From Zerene cesonia (Eukaryota; Arthropoda; Insecta; Lepidoptera; Pieridae): a stretch of DNA of 64,000 bases. Positions 11,771 through 24,460 of this stretch are shown here, piece by piece. The position numbers and the translations under genes were made by a program. The number at the start of each line of letters is the position of its first letter. Position 1 is the first letter of the stretch. The notes below the pieces were generated by a model. It had not been told where the DNA came from, did not search any database, and worked only from the letters and a program-made list of their open reading frames with translations. The DNA lies in the NCBI RefSeq assembly GCF_012273895.1, contig NC_052126.1, forward strand, positions 1,191,218-1,255,217, given 5' to 3'.

Positions 11771-14040
11771 ACTGAGCTATCGGTATTTCGCGTGCAGGAC
11801 ATGTTCTGAGTGACGTTCGAATTTTGAATTTTCGAATTGGAGCCGCTTTCTTTTTTCTTTTTTTTTTTAATTCCGTTGCGCGCGTCGTGCGTGGAGGTTT
11901 GGAGTGAGGAGGTTGGTGTTTTTTTTTTTTTTTTGGTGAGCTTGGGATGGTTGCGATTTGCGAGTTTTGTATGAAAAGGCGTTGTTCGTATCGTTTTAGG
12001 GACGTGGTTGCGTGGGTGTGATTGGGAATAATTTTGTTTGGCTTGAAAAATATATCACATTAAATTAATGTGATACATTTTTGGGAATGTTTTTAAGTAG
12101 GTTCAGAGAACGCGTTGTTACATATTTGGTGGTTGTTATGAGCTCTTATCATTTTATTATGCATTAAACGTGACTCGCTTAAAGAAATAACATTGAGGAA
12201 ATCGCAATTGTTCCAATGCCCATGATTTTTATTTATAACACATATTTGTTTGAAAGTATTAAAAAGACATTTCTATACTTATATTCACTCAATCTAGTGA
12301 ACTAACCGTGACAATTTAGACTTTCTCTTTATTAGATTTATATAGTTTTTTTTCTGATGTTTTTAATTATTCCTTGTAGATGTTTAATAATTTAGTTTCA
12401 TAAGCTAAATTTAATTCTGAAATATGAACACTAATTTCTCTTTATAATTGTTTTATACTATCGATCAAAATAAGGAATTTCAATAACGATGGGCGACATT
12501 TTATTGCCTTTAAGTTTTCCATATTTGCACTGGTATTTTTATTTTTAAAAGGTGTTGCCATACGATATTGTCGTTCCTTATTTACATCAAGAATTTTAAG
12601 CAAACTGATGTTAAAAAGTGGTATGAATTTTAACATCTAAAAGTAAAGAAAAAATACATAAAAAAAGGATAATAAAATAATTTTATTGTCCTTTAAAAGT
12701 TATTGAAAAATAACTCTTCTATCTGAAGTTTAATCTTTATATTTCAGTTTTAGAATTAGATTTATTAAAGTTTTTCGTCAAAAAGTTTATATTGTATATT
12801 GTAGTGTTCTAGAGAATTTTTAATACGTATTTTTTTCTTATATTAGAAATGTTTAAATGTTTTACAACGTTGTAACCCACCTCTGTATTTGTAAATAGAT
12901 TATTATTTTTTTTATTTATTCTTATCGTTATTTAAAATAATTGTAAGTTTTTTTTTTATGTAGGTATGTTACATGGAACCTGCATAGCGAAATATCGATA
13001 TAACACTCCTATCCTTAGCAATTTATTAGTAACTTAAGTACTGTTAGCAAAATAACGAATTTAATTATCATAGGAAAATTAAAAGTAATGATTTATTTTT
13101 TGCACACAGTACACGCCAGATGCTTTGACGGCTCGGTATAGGGTATTTTCTTTGTTTTTATTTTAAACAATTTATAACTTGTGAACACTCTCGAAAAATG
13201 TTATGAAGCTTAGTTATTTTGCTAACTGTACATATTATCCTAAATTTATTGTCTTTATATTTCGCGATTGTGTTATTTGTTTTTTTTTTTTTAGTGCATC
13301 AGTTTATTTGAGTTTTCTTTATGTGAAGTTATTTTTTTCAATCGCGTATATAAATCAATAATATAAAATGTAATTTAATTTGACTTTATAGTTATTGTAC
13401 CGTATGAAGTTTTAATGTAGATAATGAATGTAGATGATGTGACGAACATACTGTAAGATTATTATATATATTATTATACATTGCATATAGCTATTCCTCG
13501 AACTTTGATCTGTTTCAAGTTTCCTTGTAATGTTAAGTATCTGTTGATAATTATAGTGTACCTATTGAAATCTAACTCGAAATGTCTTAGTGAATTTAGC
13601 TATTTTTACGTATTTGGGACTATTTAAATTTATCCTTGTGGTATTAGATTGGATGTGAATAATGTTGGATGGAAAATTGGATGTTGAAAGAAGTTTGGGC
13701 GTTTTTTATGCATTCGAATTGTAGGATTAAAATGTTCTCTTGTTTATTCGAAATATTATGATACTGCTTTCGGTATCTTGGGAATTGCTATAATTGCAAT
13801 GGTATGGTATGGTATTTAAAGAAATCTTGTCTGAAAAATAATAGTTTCGTTCTGAAACTTCTCAAACTTTCGGTCCGCGTGGATACATTTAAAGAGTCCT
13901 CGAATTTCCAATTCCTAGTCGTAAGTTAAAATGTCATCTGTATCCGTCTACCAGAGAAGATTATTTCTTACTTTGTTATGTTTTACTTTCTTTACAAGAC
14001 CCTGTATCGAATAGATCCCTAGCAAATTAGAGTTTCGTAC
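11771..14040 (+). other. Probable homer 3' UTR and downstream sequence
   Basis: AT-rich, T-tract-rich sequence without exons or dispersed repeats for about 2.2 kb. The lack of interspersed repeats, compared with the rest of the window, fits a long 3' UTR. I cannot choose a polyadenylation site among the many AATAAA-like words. Confidence 0.4.
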
Positions 14041-17000
14041 AGATAACACACGGCAGACAGCAGATAAAAAATGGCGCACGTTTTCCCGCCATATATTGTC
14101 TATGGTTAATCTCTATATTCTATGCGTCGATGCGTATGTTATCTGTGGCGGAGTGAATAATAACGAAAACAAACGATATCATTGAAAAAGGCTGAGGACA
14201 ACAATTTTTTAAAATAAATAATATACAATGTCTTCTAAACAGGGTATTTCGTTTACTGTTTGTGCGTTTGATGAGACACGTTGTTATTCGATTATGAACT
14301 TGCACTAAAATTAACTTCCCTTCGCGCTTTGTGCTCGAGTCGTGGCCGGGTTGCGATACGATTTGTCGTTATCGTGTCTTTGAATAAAAATCTTTTGTTT
14401 CAACGTAAAATTTATAAATTTTTTTTTTTTTTATATTTTGAAATAATAACGATGAGACGGTAAGATTTAAAGAGATTCAATTCAATTCAATTTATTTCAT
14501 ACATACATACATACATTTTTGACATTTTTAAAATTACAATTTATAGCAATTACAATTTAGTTTATATAAACGGTTTGTCTTACATATATTTTTAAAGTTT
14601 ACATATATCAAGCCGATGTTTCCCTAGCTAGATTGCAGGGCAACCTGTATTTAGGAGAAACAGCTTGCTTCTAAAAGATTTTATTTCTGTTTCTGATAAA
14701 TTTATCCACATCTTTCTGTTTCTAACTTCGAACTCATAAAATATTGATTTCATTTATGACAAATACCATAACATTTTATTCTAAAAGATGTCTATAAAAC
14801 CCGTACTCACGACTCGCGTCACAGCCCTACCGTTTAGGCGCTTCCTTCCACAGAGATTCGTATTGAAAGCTAAGTGCGTGTGTCGATTTCCTTAGTGCAT
14901 CTTGTAGGTGTAAGTTTTGGTGCGGATGTGCGCGGTTGTTAAGTGCATAGATGTTACGGTGTATGCGAAGTGCGACAATTTAAATATAGTTAGTAAAAAT
15001 CACTACATGTTCAAACGGAAAATAAAGAATTGTTATTTCCCTTCTGTTTTAAAGAAATAGTGACATCACTTGCAAGTGAGTAAATGTGTGAGTAAACGTC
15101 GTTCATAAATTTCTATAATGAAGGAAGAAAGGAAGGAAGGAAATATACGTTTGATAAATTTATTATAGCCCATATAGCCCAATTGAGCAGTGGCAATTTT
15201 GAATATATGCGTCTTTGTTGTCAGATAATTTTGAAAAGAGTTCCGCGATTAATAGCTTATCCATTGCATACTCTTTTAACATTATCAATTTTATAAAGAA
15301 ATAAATGTAGAATCTATCATCTTGGGCTATAATACCATATATATAATCATGAATGAATGAAAGATCCATATATCCATACCTTATTTTGAATCTTGAAGAA
15401 CATCCGTTTTCTTTAACTCGCTAAATAAACTTATTATGCTTCACTTACACATTCATGGCGAGGTTAAAAATGAACTCGCACATGTAAACAGCACACTCGC
15501 TATTCGTTTTGAGATTCGCGTATTCATGTTAAGAGCGGTTTTTCGGACGTAATCAAAGGGCATGAATATGCGGAAATGCATCATTATGAATATAATGTAG
15601 TGATAAATAAAACTAGTATTGTTTTTAAATTGCACGCACTTCAGTCTGACATCGTAACATAGTCACAAATAATTTAGTTGTGAAAAGTTTGTTGTTGGAT
15701 TCGTATGTGTTGAGATTATAATATCGTGTCTGTTTGTATATTTGTACCTACTATTAAATTATATCACTTTGTTAAAGACAAGATTGTTTTTTGAGTATAT
15801 GATGCCAATAAGCATTAGGTATTTATTGTATTTTAACCGCTTAGATTGATAAGGGAATAATGAACAGATCATCAGGTTTTTTTGAACTTAATTGGCAGCA
15901 AAACACACAAAAAATGTAAAACTGAAGTACGTGTCACGAATCCAACAATAAACAGTACTTTAAGATGGTGTACACTTATTTTTTCAATACTTTTAGTGGA
16001 TATTTTATAACTCAATATAGAAAGTCAAATTTATCTCCAGACTCAAATCATTTTTTTCCCGTTACAAAGTGAAGGAAAGATAAACAAACGAACTCATTGC
16101 AAAAACATGTTAAATAAACATGTGACTTCTGAGATAATAGAAAAGTATTAAACAAATAAAGAATAAGTGGACACCCTCCTATAAAACACTTAGCTTAGAA
16201 AAATATATGTTCTTTATGTATTTCACTATTTATTTGTAAATGTATAACGTTTAACACATATTATTATTGATATAGCGAAGAAATTATGTAGACACGATTG
16301 ATCTGTTGCTAATTGAAAGTGTATTTAATGTAATTTCGTAGTGTTTAAGTGTTGTTTTCGCACTTATGAAGGAGTGACGTAGTGAGAGGGTTTTTATGGG
16401 ACTTAGTATGTTTAAATTGGTTCAGGAACGGTGCCGTTGCGTCTTAAAAAGGTGCCAATGCCAGTGTGAGAAAGAGACAGAGCTATACACACGTTGTATA
16501 TTGCTGTCGCTTTCCCACACTGGAATTAGTAAACTGTGTGTAAGTATATGAGAAGAATGCAGAAATTTGTCGATTTGCAATAAAATTGCTTTGTTTTATG
16601 ATGTAAGTATGTAACAGGAGTTAGATATATAATTTTCCGTATTAGTTCTTTTTTTTGTCTGACTGTTTTTTTAATGTTTTTCCAGAAGAATAATGTAGAT
16701 AAATTTTATGTACACTCCAATAATATAAAATTAAATAAACCTTTCACTTACGTCACTGTTTCATAAAGGAGGTACGTAGTTTGAAAAATGTAATCTGGCT
16801 GGGAGATGACATTTTTGTTATCGAGAATGATGAAATGAAAATTTAAACGATAAAGTTAATTGTGTACCAAAAGTATCGGCCCGTGGCCACCCACCGACGT
16901 GTATGTTTGCCTGTGCCAATACCGAAAACCGATAGCCCGGGTCGATGTTAACGGTGATTAGGATAAAATTTGTTGTATTGTAATCGCATTAGGGTATAAT

Positions 17001-18890
17001 TCAATATTGTATTATGTGGTCTGCGTTGTTTAAAATAATATTAATAAATAACATCAAATAAACAAGTTCTGAATGTATTTATTTATATATAAACGTCTAG
17101 AAAGTATATAGATATGTGTTTTAAATTCAACACTTCCTATTTTAAATGTAGGTGATGTAAGAAGGTTGTAAGAACGCAATGCAGACTGTGTTTTACGTTA
17201 ACTTCCATTAGATGCGTAGTCGCTGTGAGCTACCATGTGCGTATTAACAATAAATAAATGAATTAATATCAAATTATTGTGTGTAGTCTTATTTGAACCA
17301 TATTTACTAAAATAGAAGAAATTCGTTCAGTGATTTCCCATGAGATATGCATTTTCCTCCGTATACCTTACTAGCTTAGAACCGCGGTTCCATTCGTGTT
17401 GTACTCGGGTAAAAAACGTATGGATAGTCTATGTGACCATCCACATTATGTCTAATCTATCTTTGTGCTAAACTTCAATATCATATTATTGTGTATAGTT
17501 TTATTTATACCGTCCATGTTGGTCCCTATTTATTATAAATGTGAAAGTAACCCTGTCTGTCTCTTCTTAACGCTTAAACCGATCTGGATGAAATTTGGCA
17601 CATACATAGTTTGACACCTTAGAAAGGACAGGATAGTTCTTATATGAGAAATCTTAAGAGAACGGAAACTGCGTAGAAAACCCTGACTCTATCCATCTTA
17701 GATCTTTCTTCACTACGGGGCTGGAAAGCAATTTTCATCAAAGCTTAACTGATTTGAATGAAATTTGGATCGAAATTAGTTCTAGAAAAAGGGTCGATTA
17801 TGGAATACCATTTCTTGGTATACCGTCTTCAAAAAACTACCCCTAAATGATGCCAGTTATGAAAGGTTTTGTCCGAACTGCAGGGCACAGCTATGTAGTT
17901 CGTTAACCCAGTCTCTAACCTGAATCCTCGATTTTTGCAGACCAAAACGTCTCTGTCAAGTTTGTTTGATAAAACATGACATTAGCTATGTCAAAAAATA
18001 ACCCCTACTTTTTGTTAAGTCTGTATCATACGATATAAGCGAATATTAAAGCCTTGATACACTAATATTTTTAACCGACTTCCAAAAACCAAAAATAAAA
18101 CCACCCCAAAACGCTACGTTTTGGGGCGGTTTTATTTATCAATAGCAATTCGAGGATTATTCGAGTTATTTATAAACAATTTTCCTATAGAATACAACTC
18201 TATACACAAATTTTGGACTTCGATATATTTTAAGTTCAGTGCTAATGACCAACGTGTATTTTCGCACACATGAACAATGATTGCCCATATCGTATCCCAT
18301 ACACATCCACATAGTTACATATATACGACACTTGATAAAAATCGTTCATTGTTTTACCTTGTGTCTGACTCATTGACGTCAAGTCCAAAATAATGGACCA
18401 ATATGAACCTTATTTACTGACATAGAAAAACTTCGTTCTCTGATTTCCTATGAGATATGCGTTATCCTCCATATTTCTTACTAGCTCAGAACCGTAGTTT
18501 AACTAGAGTTGTAACCGGGTAAAAATAATATGGATAGTCTATGTGCTTTTCCATATTATAATTTACCTTTGTGCCAAGTTTCATACAGATAAGCTGTTTT
18601 TTTTCGCGAAAGAGTAACATCTATCCATCCTCATAAACTTTCGCGTAAATATGTACGTAAAAATATCACTTCTACTTTTATCATTATAATTTACGTATAA
18701 CATATTTAGGTTTTACTTTATTTACAAAATACTTTATTTTTTAAATAATATGCCGTTAATAGCATATTATTTTTCCCAAAATAAAGTTAAACGTAGGTAC
18801 AAAACTTATTGTTCATTCATATACAATGATTTTGTATCGAATGACGTCACAAATTCAAATAAGTATCTTATTTATACAATTTGTGTCATC
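14041..18890. other. Intergenic or intronic region without recognised gene
   Basis: Contains a CATA microsatellite near 14500-14515, a GGAA run near 15122-15140, a degenerate repeat at 16430-16540 that resembles 10240-10345 (GTGCC..AATGCCAGTGTGAGAAAG..TCTTTCCCACACTGGAATTAGTA, with related words in reverse at the other site), dispersed-repeat tails at 17520-17890, and a long hairpin at 18093-18137. The sequence GCGCACGTTTTCCCGCCAT at 14073-14095 contains an E2F-like word. The GC-richer patch at 14810-14960 might be an untranslated exon but cannot be supported. Confidence 0.4.
18093..18137. repeat. 21-bp hairpin with 3-nt loop
   Basis: Left arm 18093-18113 pairs with 18117-18137 at 20 of 21 positions, with one A-C mismatch and loop CTA. 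The arm contains CCCCAAAACG / CGTTTTGGGG. It follows AACCGACTTCCAAAAA, a motif also seen near 9239 and 26763, so it is probably part of a decayed transposable element. Confidence 0.8.
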
Positions 18891-18960
18891 GGCTCGTTAG
18901 CTCAGCGGTTAGAGCATCCGTTTAATTGAAAATAGAGAAGGTCGGGGGTTCAAATTCCTC
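18891..18960 (+). repeat. tRNA-Ile-like repeat, copy 1 (3' acceptor arm lost)
   Basis: Starts GGCTCGTTAGCTCAGCGG, which matches the acceptor and D arm of insect tRNA-Ile (an intact D stem GCTC/GAGC and A box), and has the B box GGTTCAAATTCC. The anticodon arm does not fold properly and the final CACGAGC is replaced by T-rich DNA. It is therefore a tRNA-derived repeat or pseudogene, not a functional tRNA. Confidence 0.75.
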
Positions 18961-19328
18961 TTTTTTATTTTTACATTTGAGATGTCAATCATGCTGTTAA
19001 TATTTTTGTAAAAGTTAAATACATCATAGCCTGAATCACCAGATAGGCTATCTTTGTCGTAAGAGTCACGCGAGTGAAGCTGCGAACTCCAGCTAGCTTA
19101 AAAAATGCTTATCATCTCCTTGAGGTCGTCGTCGTTTTAAATCGAGGCGAATATTCCTAAATCAAAGTGATATATTATGATAAATATACCTAGTTAAAAA
19201 ACTAATAAATCACGCTATGGTAGAATCAACTAAATTATCTTACTTGCTCTTTTTCATTGTTTGTTTTATATTTAAGTAAGTTATTTATCCTGGTCAGGAC
19301 AAAAAGATAAAGTCATCAAATTAATAAT

Positions 19329-19530
19329 ACTACTAATATTATAAATGCGAAAGCTTGTAAGGATGTGTGTGTGTTTGTTGCTCATTCACGCAAAAGCTAC
19401 TGAACCGATAGCAATGAAATTTGGTACGTAGACAGCTGGACAACTGGAATAACATATAGGCAACTTTTTATCCCGATATTCCTACGGGACACGGACATAC
19501 GCGGGTGAAACCGCGGGGCGCAGTTAGTAT
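19329..19530 (-). repeat. Dispersed repeat, family A, full-length copy
   Basis: Reverse-orientation copy from CTACTAATATTATAAATGCG to GAAACCGCGGGGCGCAGTTAG, with all internal family landmarks. Confidence 0.85.
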
Positions 19531-19837
19531 TATTATAATTGTATTTTCACCGATCCTTGATAAACGTACAAAGTTTGAACTAAATCTGTCCGTTTAAAGT
19601 CCAAATGCACTCTAAAGAGTCAGTCGCATATAAACATACAGCTACTCAAGTGTGTAAAGAGTCCATCTAGTTAAATTTTGCAATACCGTGCTACAGCCGG
19701 GTGCAAGCTTTAAAAAATGCAATAAAAGTTTCCCAACGTAATTCACAGATGGCAGTGTAAAATAAACAGGTTATGAGTGACGTGCATGTGGTCACAAAGT
19801 GCATAATATGGTCCCTCAAATGTGCACGAGAGGCATC

Positions 19838-21278
19838 GGCTCGTTAGCTCAGCGGTTAGAGCATCCGTTTAAATGATAACAGAGAAGGTCGGGGGTAGTG
19901 TTGCCCAAATGCAAGAACAAGACGAGACTTAGCCAGTCTTGGTCTTGGTCTTGCGCCAATACACCTGATCTTGGTCTTGGTCTTGGTCTTGCGCTCCCAG
20001 TCTTGGTCTTGGTCTTGGTCTTGCAGCAAGAGTCTTGCAAGTCTTGCAATTACCTATTAGTCTATTACTATTTATTAAAGTTTATTTTAAATCTTAGAAA
20101 AACGTATTAGAATTGGAACATTGTGAGCTTGAATTAACATAGCCATAGTAAAGATCAAGCAGATTAATAAATAACTGAAGATTTGATAAGAAATTCGAAA
20201 AATCAACTGACCTATATGTCGTTTTCCATGGAAGTAACTGTTTCTTAATAAACATTTATGATTTATAAGCTTACATTTGCTAAAACATGTAAAAAAACAA
20301 ATTAATTACAATGACTTGACTGTATTTTAAAGAACAATACTTATCTGTCTAGAAAGAGGCAGGCTTTTTATTTTATTAGTAGGTAAGTACCTACGCTTTT
20401 TATATTATTTTATTAGTTTTGTAGATTTTTTTAATTTTAATTTGTAGAATTTTTTAAAGTAATTAGTTTAAAACCATATAAGTAATGAATATTATAATAT
20501 ATACTTACTAGAATGAATTAATATGACATCTACTACCTATCCTTACCATTTTATCCCAATCATAATACTACTTGCGTGATCAGTATAATGTATTCATTTT
20601 CATTCTAAGCACTCTGAAACTTATTTATTCTTTGGAACACCTGTAGGTACTCTTAAAATTCGAAATTATTTTGCATGAGTATACCTACGCCCTATGGCGG
20701 CAATCAAATAGTGTCAAATGTTATGATTTCGGCGTGGCGGCAACGATTGTTTTAGATTTCAAAAGAAGCCGCCGGCGCGTGTATCATAACCATGTACTTC
20801 CGAAAAGCGGCAAATTTCTATGAGAAGTAAGTACAAAACCTTTGATGCCGCATTATCAAAGTGCCGATGGTTAAAACATAACTATGCATGCACTCAGTTT
20901 GTTTTTAATACATATTTTTTTATTCGCTATGTTTATGGTATTAGTCGTAATGCGCATAGGTCCAGTTTTTCATATTCTTTGATACAGTTTTTTGCGTCTC
21001 ATAGAATTCCTAAGCGTACCTACCTATACACCGAACTGTTACACCTAACTACTCAGTGAAATAGCGCTAAGTCCTAGCTGCAAGACGCAAGAGTCTTGCA
21101 GGCTATGTCTTGTTCTTGCTCAAGTCTTGCACGGTCAGTCTTGGTCTTGGTCTTGCTAAAAATACGCGGTCTTGTTCTTGGTCTTGGTCTTGCAAAAACG
21201 CGAGAACAAGACCAAGACTGCAAGACCAAGACTGAATTTGGGCAACACTAGTCGGGGGTTCAATTCCCTCACGAGCTG
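19838..21278 (+). repeat. tRNA-Ile-like repeat, copy 2, split by a hAT-like insertion
   Basis: The 5' part (19838-19895) runs through the D arm to GGTCGGGGG and the 3' part (21251-21278) resumes at GTCGGGGGTTCAATTCCCTC and ACGAGCTG. Removing the 1355-bp insert and one copy of the 8-bp duplication restores a complete tRNA-like unit with a paired acceptor stem GGCTCGT/ACGAGCT. The insertion falls at the T-arm and B-box edge. Confidence 0.85.
19896..21250. mobile_element. Non-autonomous hAT-like DNA transposon (large MITE)
   Basis: The element begins TAGTGTTGCCCAAAT and ends with its exact inverse ATTTGGGCAACACTA, giving 15-bp perfect terminal inverted repeats. It is flanked by an 8-bp target-site duplication GTCGGGGG (19888-19895 and 21251-21258). 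TIRs of this type with 8-bp duplications are the signature of the hAT superfamily. Subterminal arrays of the hexamer GTCTTG (left about 19938-20048, right about 21082-21232) look like transposase-binding clusters. The 1355-bp interior is AT-rich with a GC-richer centre near 20690-20790 and no transposase-length ORF, so it must be mobilised in trans. Confidence 0.92.
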
Positions 21279-21668
21279 TTGTTTTTTTTTTATTTTTCAC
21301 TGTAACATAGCTAATTGTTTAAGTTGTATCAATTGTTATGTACTGGTAAATAGGAAAAGGTATTTGATAAAGTTACATAGACTCCCTCACGAGATACTGT
21401 TTTTTTTTTATTTATATTAGAATTATTATTGTTAAAACGTTGGTAGGTAGCTACTATTTAATAAAACTACTATATATGTACCTACTGTTAAATATATAAT
21501 AAATCACTGTTTCAAAATCGTAAAATTCCGATTTATGATTGTGTTTGTTAATTATTTCATTTGTTGATTGTTCGTTATTTATGTTCATTCAGATTTTCAA
21601 TTTAAAATACCCACCATATAAAAATGTATTATACGCAAACAATAGGATATTTAGAACTTCCAACACAT

Positions 21669-21745
21669 GGCTCGTTAGCTCAGCGGTTAGAGCATCCATT
21701 TATTTATAATAGAGGTGGTCGGGGGTTCAAATCCCTCACGAGCTG
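21669..21745 (+). repeat. tRNA-Ile-like repeat, copy 3 (most complete)
   Basis: GGCTCGTTAGCTCAGCGG to CCCTCACGAGCTG. Acceptor stem 7 bp including one G-T, perfect D stem, A box and B box GGTTCAAATCCC. The anticodon region is AT-rich, too long and unpaired, so no anticodon can be assigned. Confidence 0.8.
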
Positions 21746-22590
21746 ATCTTAATTTTATGAAATTATATTTTTCGCTCCTCAAGACTATTCGACAAATATA
21801 TTTTAAGTTGGTAACAAGAACTTTGTATGCAATGTATGAAAAAAATGTCTTAATTGAATATAAAATAAAAATTTTATTTTCATATCATTAATTACCCTTC
21901 ACCTCGTCCTATTAGTGGGTGCAGTGACCTGAAAAACCAGTTAACAATTTTGTTGTAGATAATTCACAAAAACGTGGTTTAAGGAGTAGTAAGTGAGTCT
22001 ATAGTTACGTAGACAAAAGTTCGTGAAGGCACAGATAACATAATAATATAGTAATGCAGATTTGAGCCTTCCAACCTCTCTTTGATTCAATTTTAATCAA
22101 AAAATGAGCAATGTGTCTATAAAATTTAATATCACATTGTAATTATAAAAATGTTTTCAAAAGTATGATCAAAAGACATATTTGTTATAATTTAATGAAA
22201 TCGCTGTATAGATAAATTGTATATAATTATGCTTATAAAATACTTTACAGATAATAATCAAAATCAAACGAAAACAATGTTTGTGAGCTCTCTAAGCGAA
22301 TATCATGCCTTCGGTCGAAAGTTGGACGAACCTCAAATTTCATTCTGTGGCTTCCATACGCATTCCATTGCACGTATCACGATTAAAAAATGTAGGTATG
22401 ACAAATTTATGTAATTGGAAAAGTATATCATTAGCATTAAACTACACATTTATGTTTGTTACATCCTTAGAGTAAATTTTATTTTGTTGAGGTTTCATCA
22501 TATTTTGATCAAAACTAATAAAAGAATGAACGGAGGATGACTTAGCCTTCTGCATTGGATATTCTAAGTAAATTTACATCGAAAAAAAGC

Positions 22591-22671
22591 TAGCTCGTGA
22601 AGGACTTGAACCTCCGACCTCCTCTTATTTTTGATTTTAATTGGATGCTCTAACCGCTGAGCTAACGAGCC
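22591..22671 (-). repeat. tRNA-Ile-like repeat, copy 4
   Basis: Reverse complement reads GGCTCGTTAGCTCAGCGG through to TTCAAGTCCTTCACGAGCTA. Its right flank (GTGTTCATAT..GAATAATCCATATGATTTT) is shared with copy 5, so the repeated unit is larger than the tRNA-like part. Confidence 0.8.
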
Positions 22672-24379
22672 GTGTTCATATTGTCCGAATAATCCATATG
22701 ATTTTAAAACTTACGTCACGCAATAGGCGATAGCCAAATATAGAATTGCGATACAGATAATTCAACTAATTTGTGCGATCGGCGCCATGTGAGTGTGCGT
22801 TGGTAACTATATTGCTTTTATTTGTGTGGTAGTGGCGCGACAGTCAATGTCCAAATAAAACTTATATAAACAGAAATCGCCCAATGGGTTGCTAACTCGA
22901 GAACGACTCGATCAAGAGGTCAGTTAATTTTTCTTTTCGCGGTTTGTTATGTCAAATGGAACGGTTCTTATTGAGAGAAAAAACGGGTGAAGCCGGAGCG
23001 GACCGCTAGTTATAATCAGGAGTCTAAAGGGAGGTGCGTTTCTTTTCCTCACGCCTGTGAGTCCATTCCTTCTTTGCATTGTAAATCCTATTGGTGACCA
23101 TTTTCTTTGCAGTTGCTCTGACGCGTCTGTATTCATGTATATAGGCGTCAACCCTATGGATGTCCCACTTTTTAAAATAGCTTTATAATTACTATACGCT
23201 TTTCATAGAAAATTCAGCGTGGTCAAAGGAAATCGGTCGAGTACGAGAAGGACACGTGACACTGTGGGTTTCAACCACCCATCCAAATTATGACTCTGAC
23301 CGCCAATGCTCAGCCTAAAATCTTAATATTTCATAAAATATATCGTTTATTGGTCATATTAAATACAACAAATGTACGATATTTTCATCCCCAAACTACA
23401 AGATACAATTATATATATTAGTGGATACAATTAGTTACTGGTTACTGACGATTACATATTAATGGGTTAAGCTTGTGCGTGCTATACACTCGTAGAGATA
23501 AAAACACGCACAAATTTAAACCATTAATCTATTGTATATTCGGGGAATAAGATGAGGAGCATGTGCGCTTTTTTTGGACTTTAAATACGCCATACGATTT
23601 TGGGATAATTGGTTTTTTGAAAATGGGGCATCTATCCCGGATTTTTATTTTTCGGATTTTTGAGGAAGGTTTATATGTATAATAACATCTATCAAACTTT
23701 ATTAATTAACGCTTGCGAAGCCGCGGGCAAAAGATAGTTTTTAATAAACTAAAAATATGAACAGCTCGTGAAGGTTTGACCTATCGTTTGCACTACACGA
23801 AGGTAAAAAAAAATAAAGCAATAATCGGCCAGTTATAATTTTAAAATAATCACTGTGGAATTGATAGTCATATAGACGTGTGAGATATGGAGTTTCTATT
23901 TTTATTTCCTCACAAATTGTTTTAATAACAAAGTAATAATGGTACCGATGCTTATTTGTGCCTCTTTTGAGTGCAATTAGTTTTGTTTCAGTTGATATAA
24001 CTTTGTTGGTGAAAATGTATAAAAAACTTAAATGTAAAAATTCTCATTTAAGCTATTTATATAACATTTTTAAAAATGTATCGTCATAATACATTGGGTT
24101 ATCAAATGAGTAAGCAGACTTCTAGAAATATTTATTGATGCCTGATTTTCTTTTTCGCTTTCTATAACTATCTCATAATTGTTGAAAAATCGAATTCAGT
24201 AATTTTTGGTCTATAATATATATCTAGAACTGACTCCACAAGACATTTAACTATCTCATTTCTTTAATTACACGTAAGTAGAAGCTGAAATATATATCTC
24301 TAATCTCAGAGCTAAGGGAGTCACGTTTCAAGCTATTATTATTTGGTATGTATAGTACTTTCTTTCACTCGAAAAAATT

Positions 24380-24460
24380 CAGCTCGTGAAGGACTTGAAC
24401 CTCCGACCTCCTCTTATTATCAATTTTAATTGGATGCTCTAACCGCTGAGCTAACGAGCC
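24380..24460 (-). repeat. tRNA-Ile-like repeat, copy 5
   Basis: Nearly identical to copy 4, including the flank beyond 24460 (GTGTTCATAT, AATAATCCATATGATTTT, GACGTCAC). The anticodon arm is again degenerate and AT-rich. Confidence 0.8.

Noticed and set aside
11564..11775. Arg/Ala-rich ORFs on both strands over the GC-rich block after homer
   Set aside because: Open frames on both strands arise from extreme GC content; only the frame that continues homer is kept as a finding.
19849..21300. ORFs with Gln-Asp or Leu-Gly repeats near 19849-20110 and 21103-21300
   Set aside because: They translate the GTCTTG hexamer arrays of the hAT-like element.
22217..22414. 65-codon ORF with partly normal composition
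   Set aside because: No recognisable family, no good splice sites and no neighbours to join; judged to be chance.
18891..24460. Functional tRNA genes
   Set aside because: Anticodon arms do not fold and no anticodon can be assigned, although the promoter boxes are intact.
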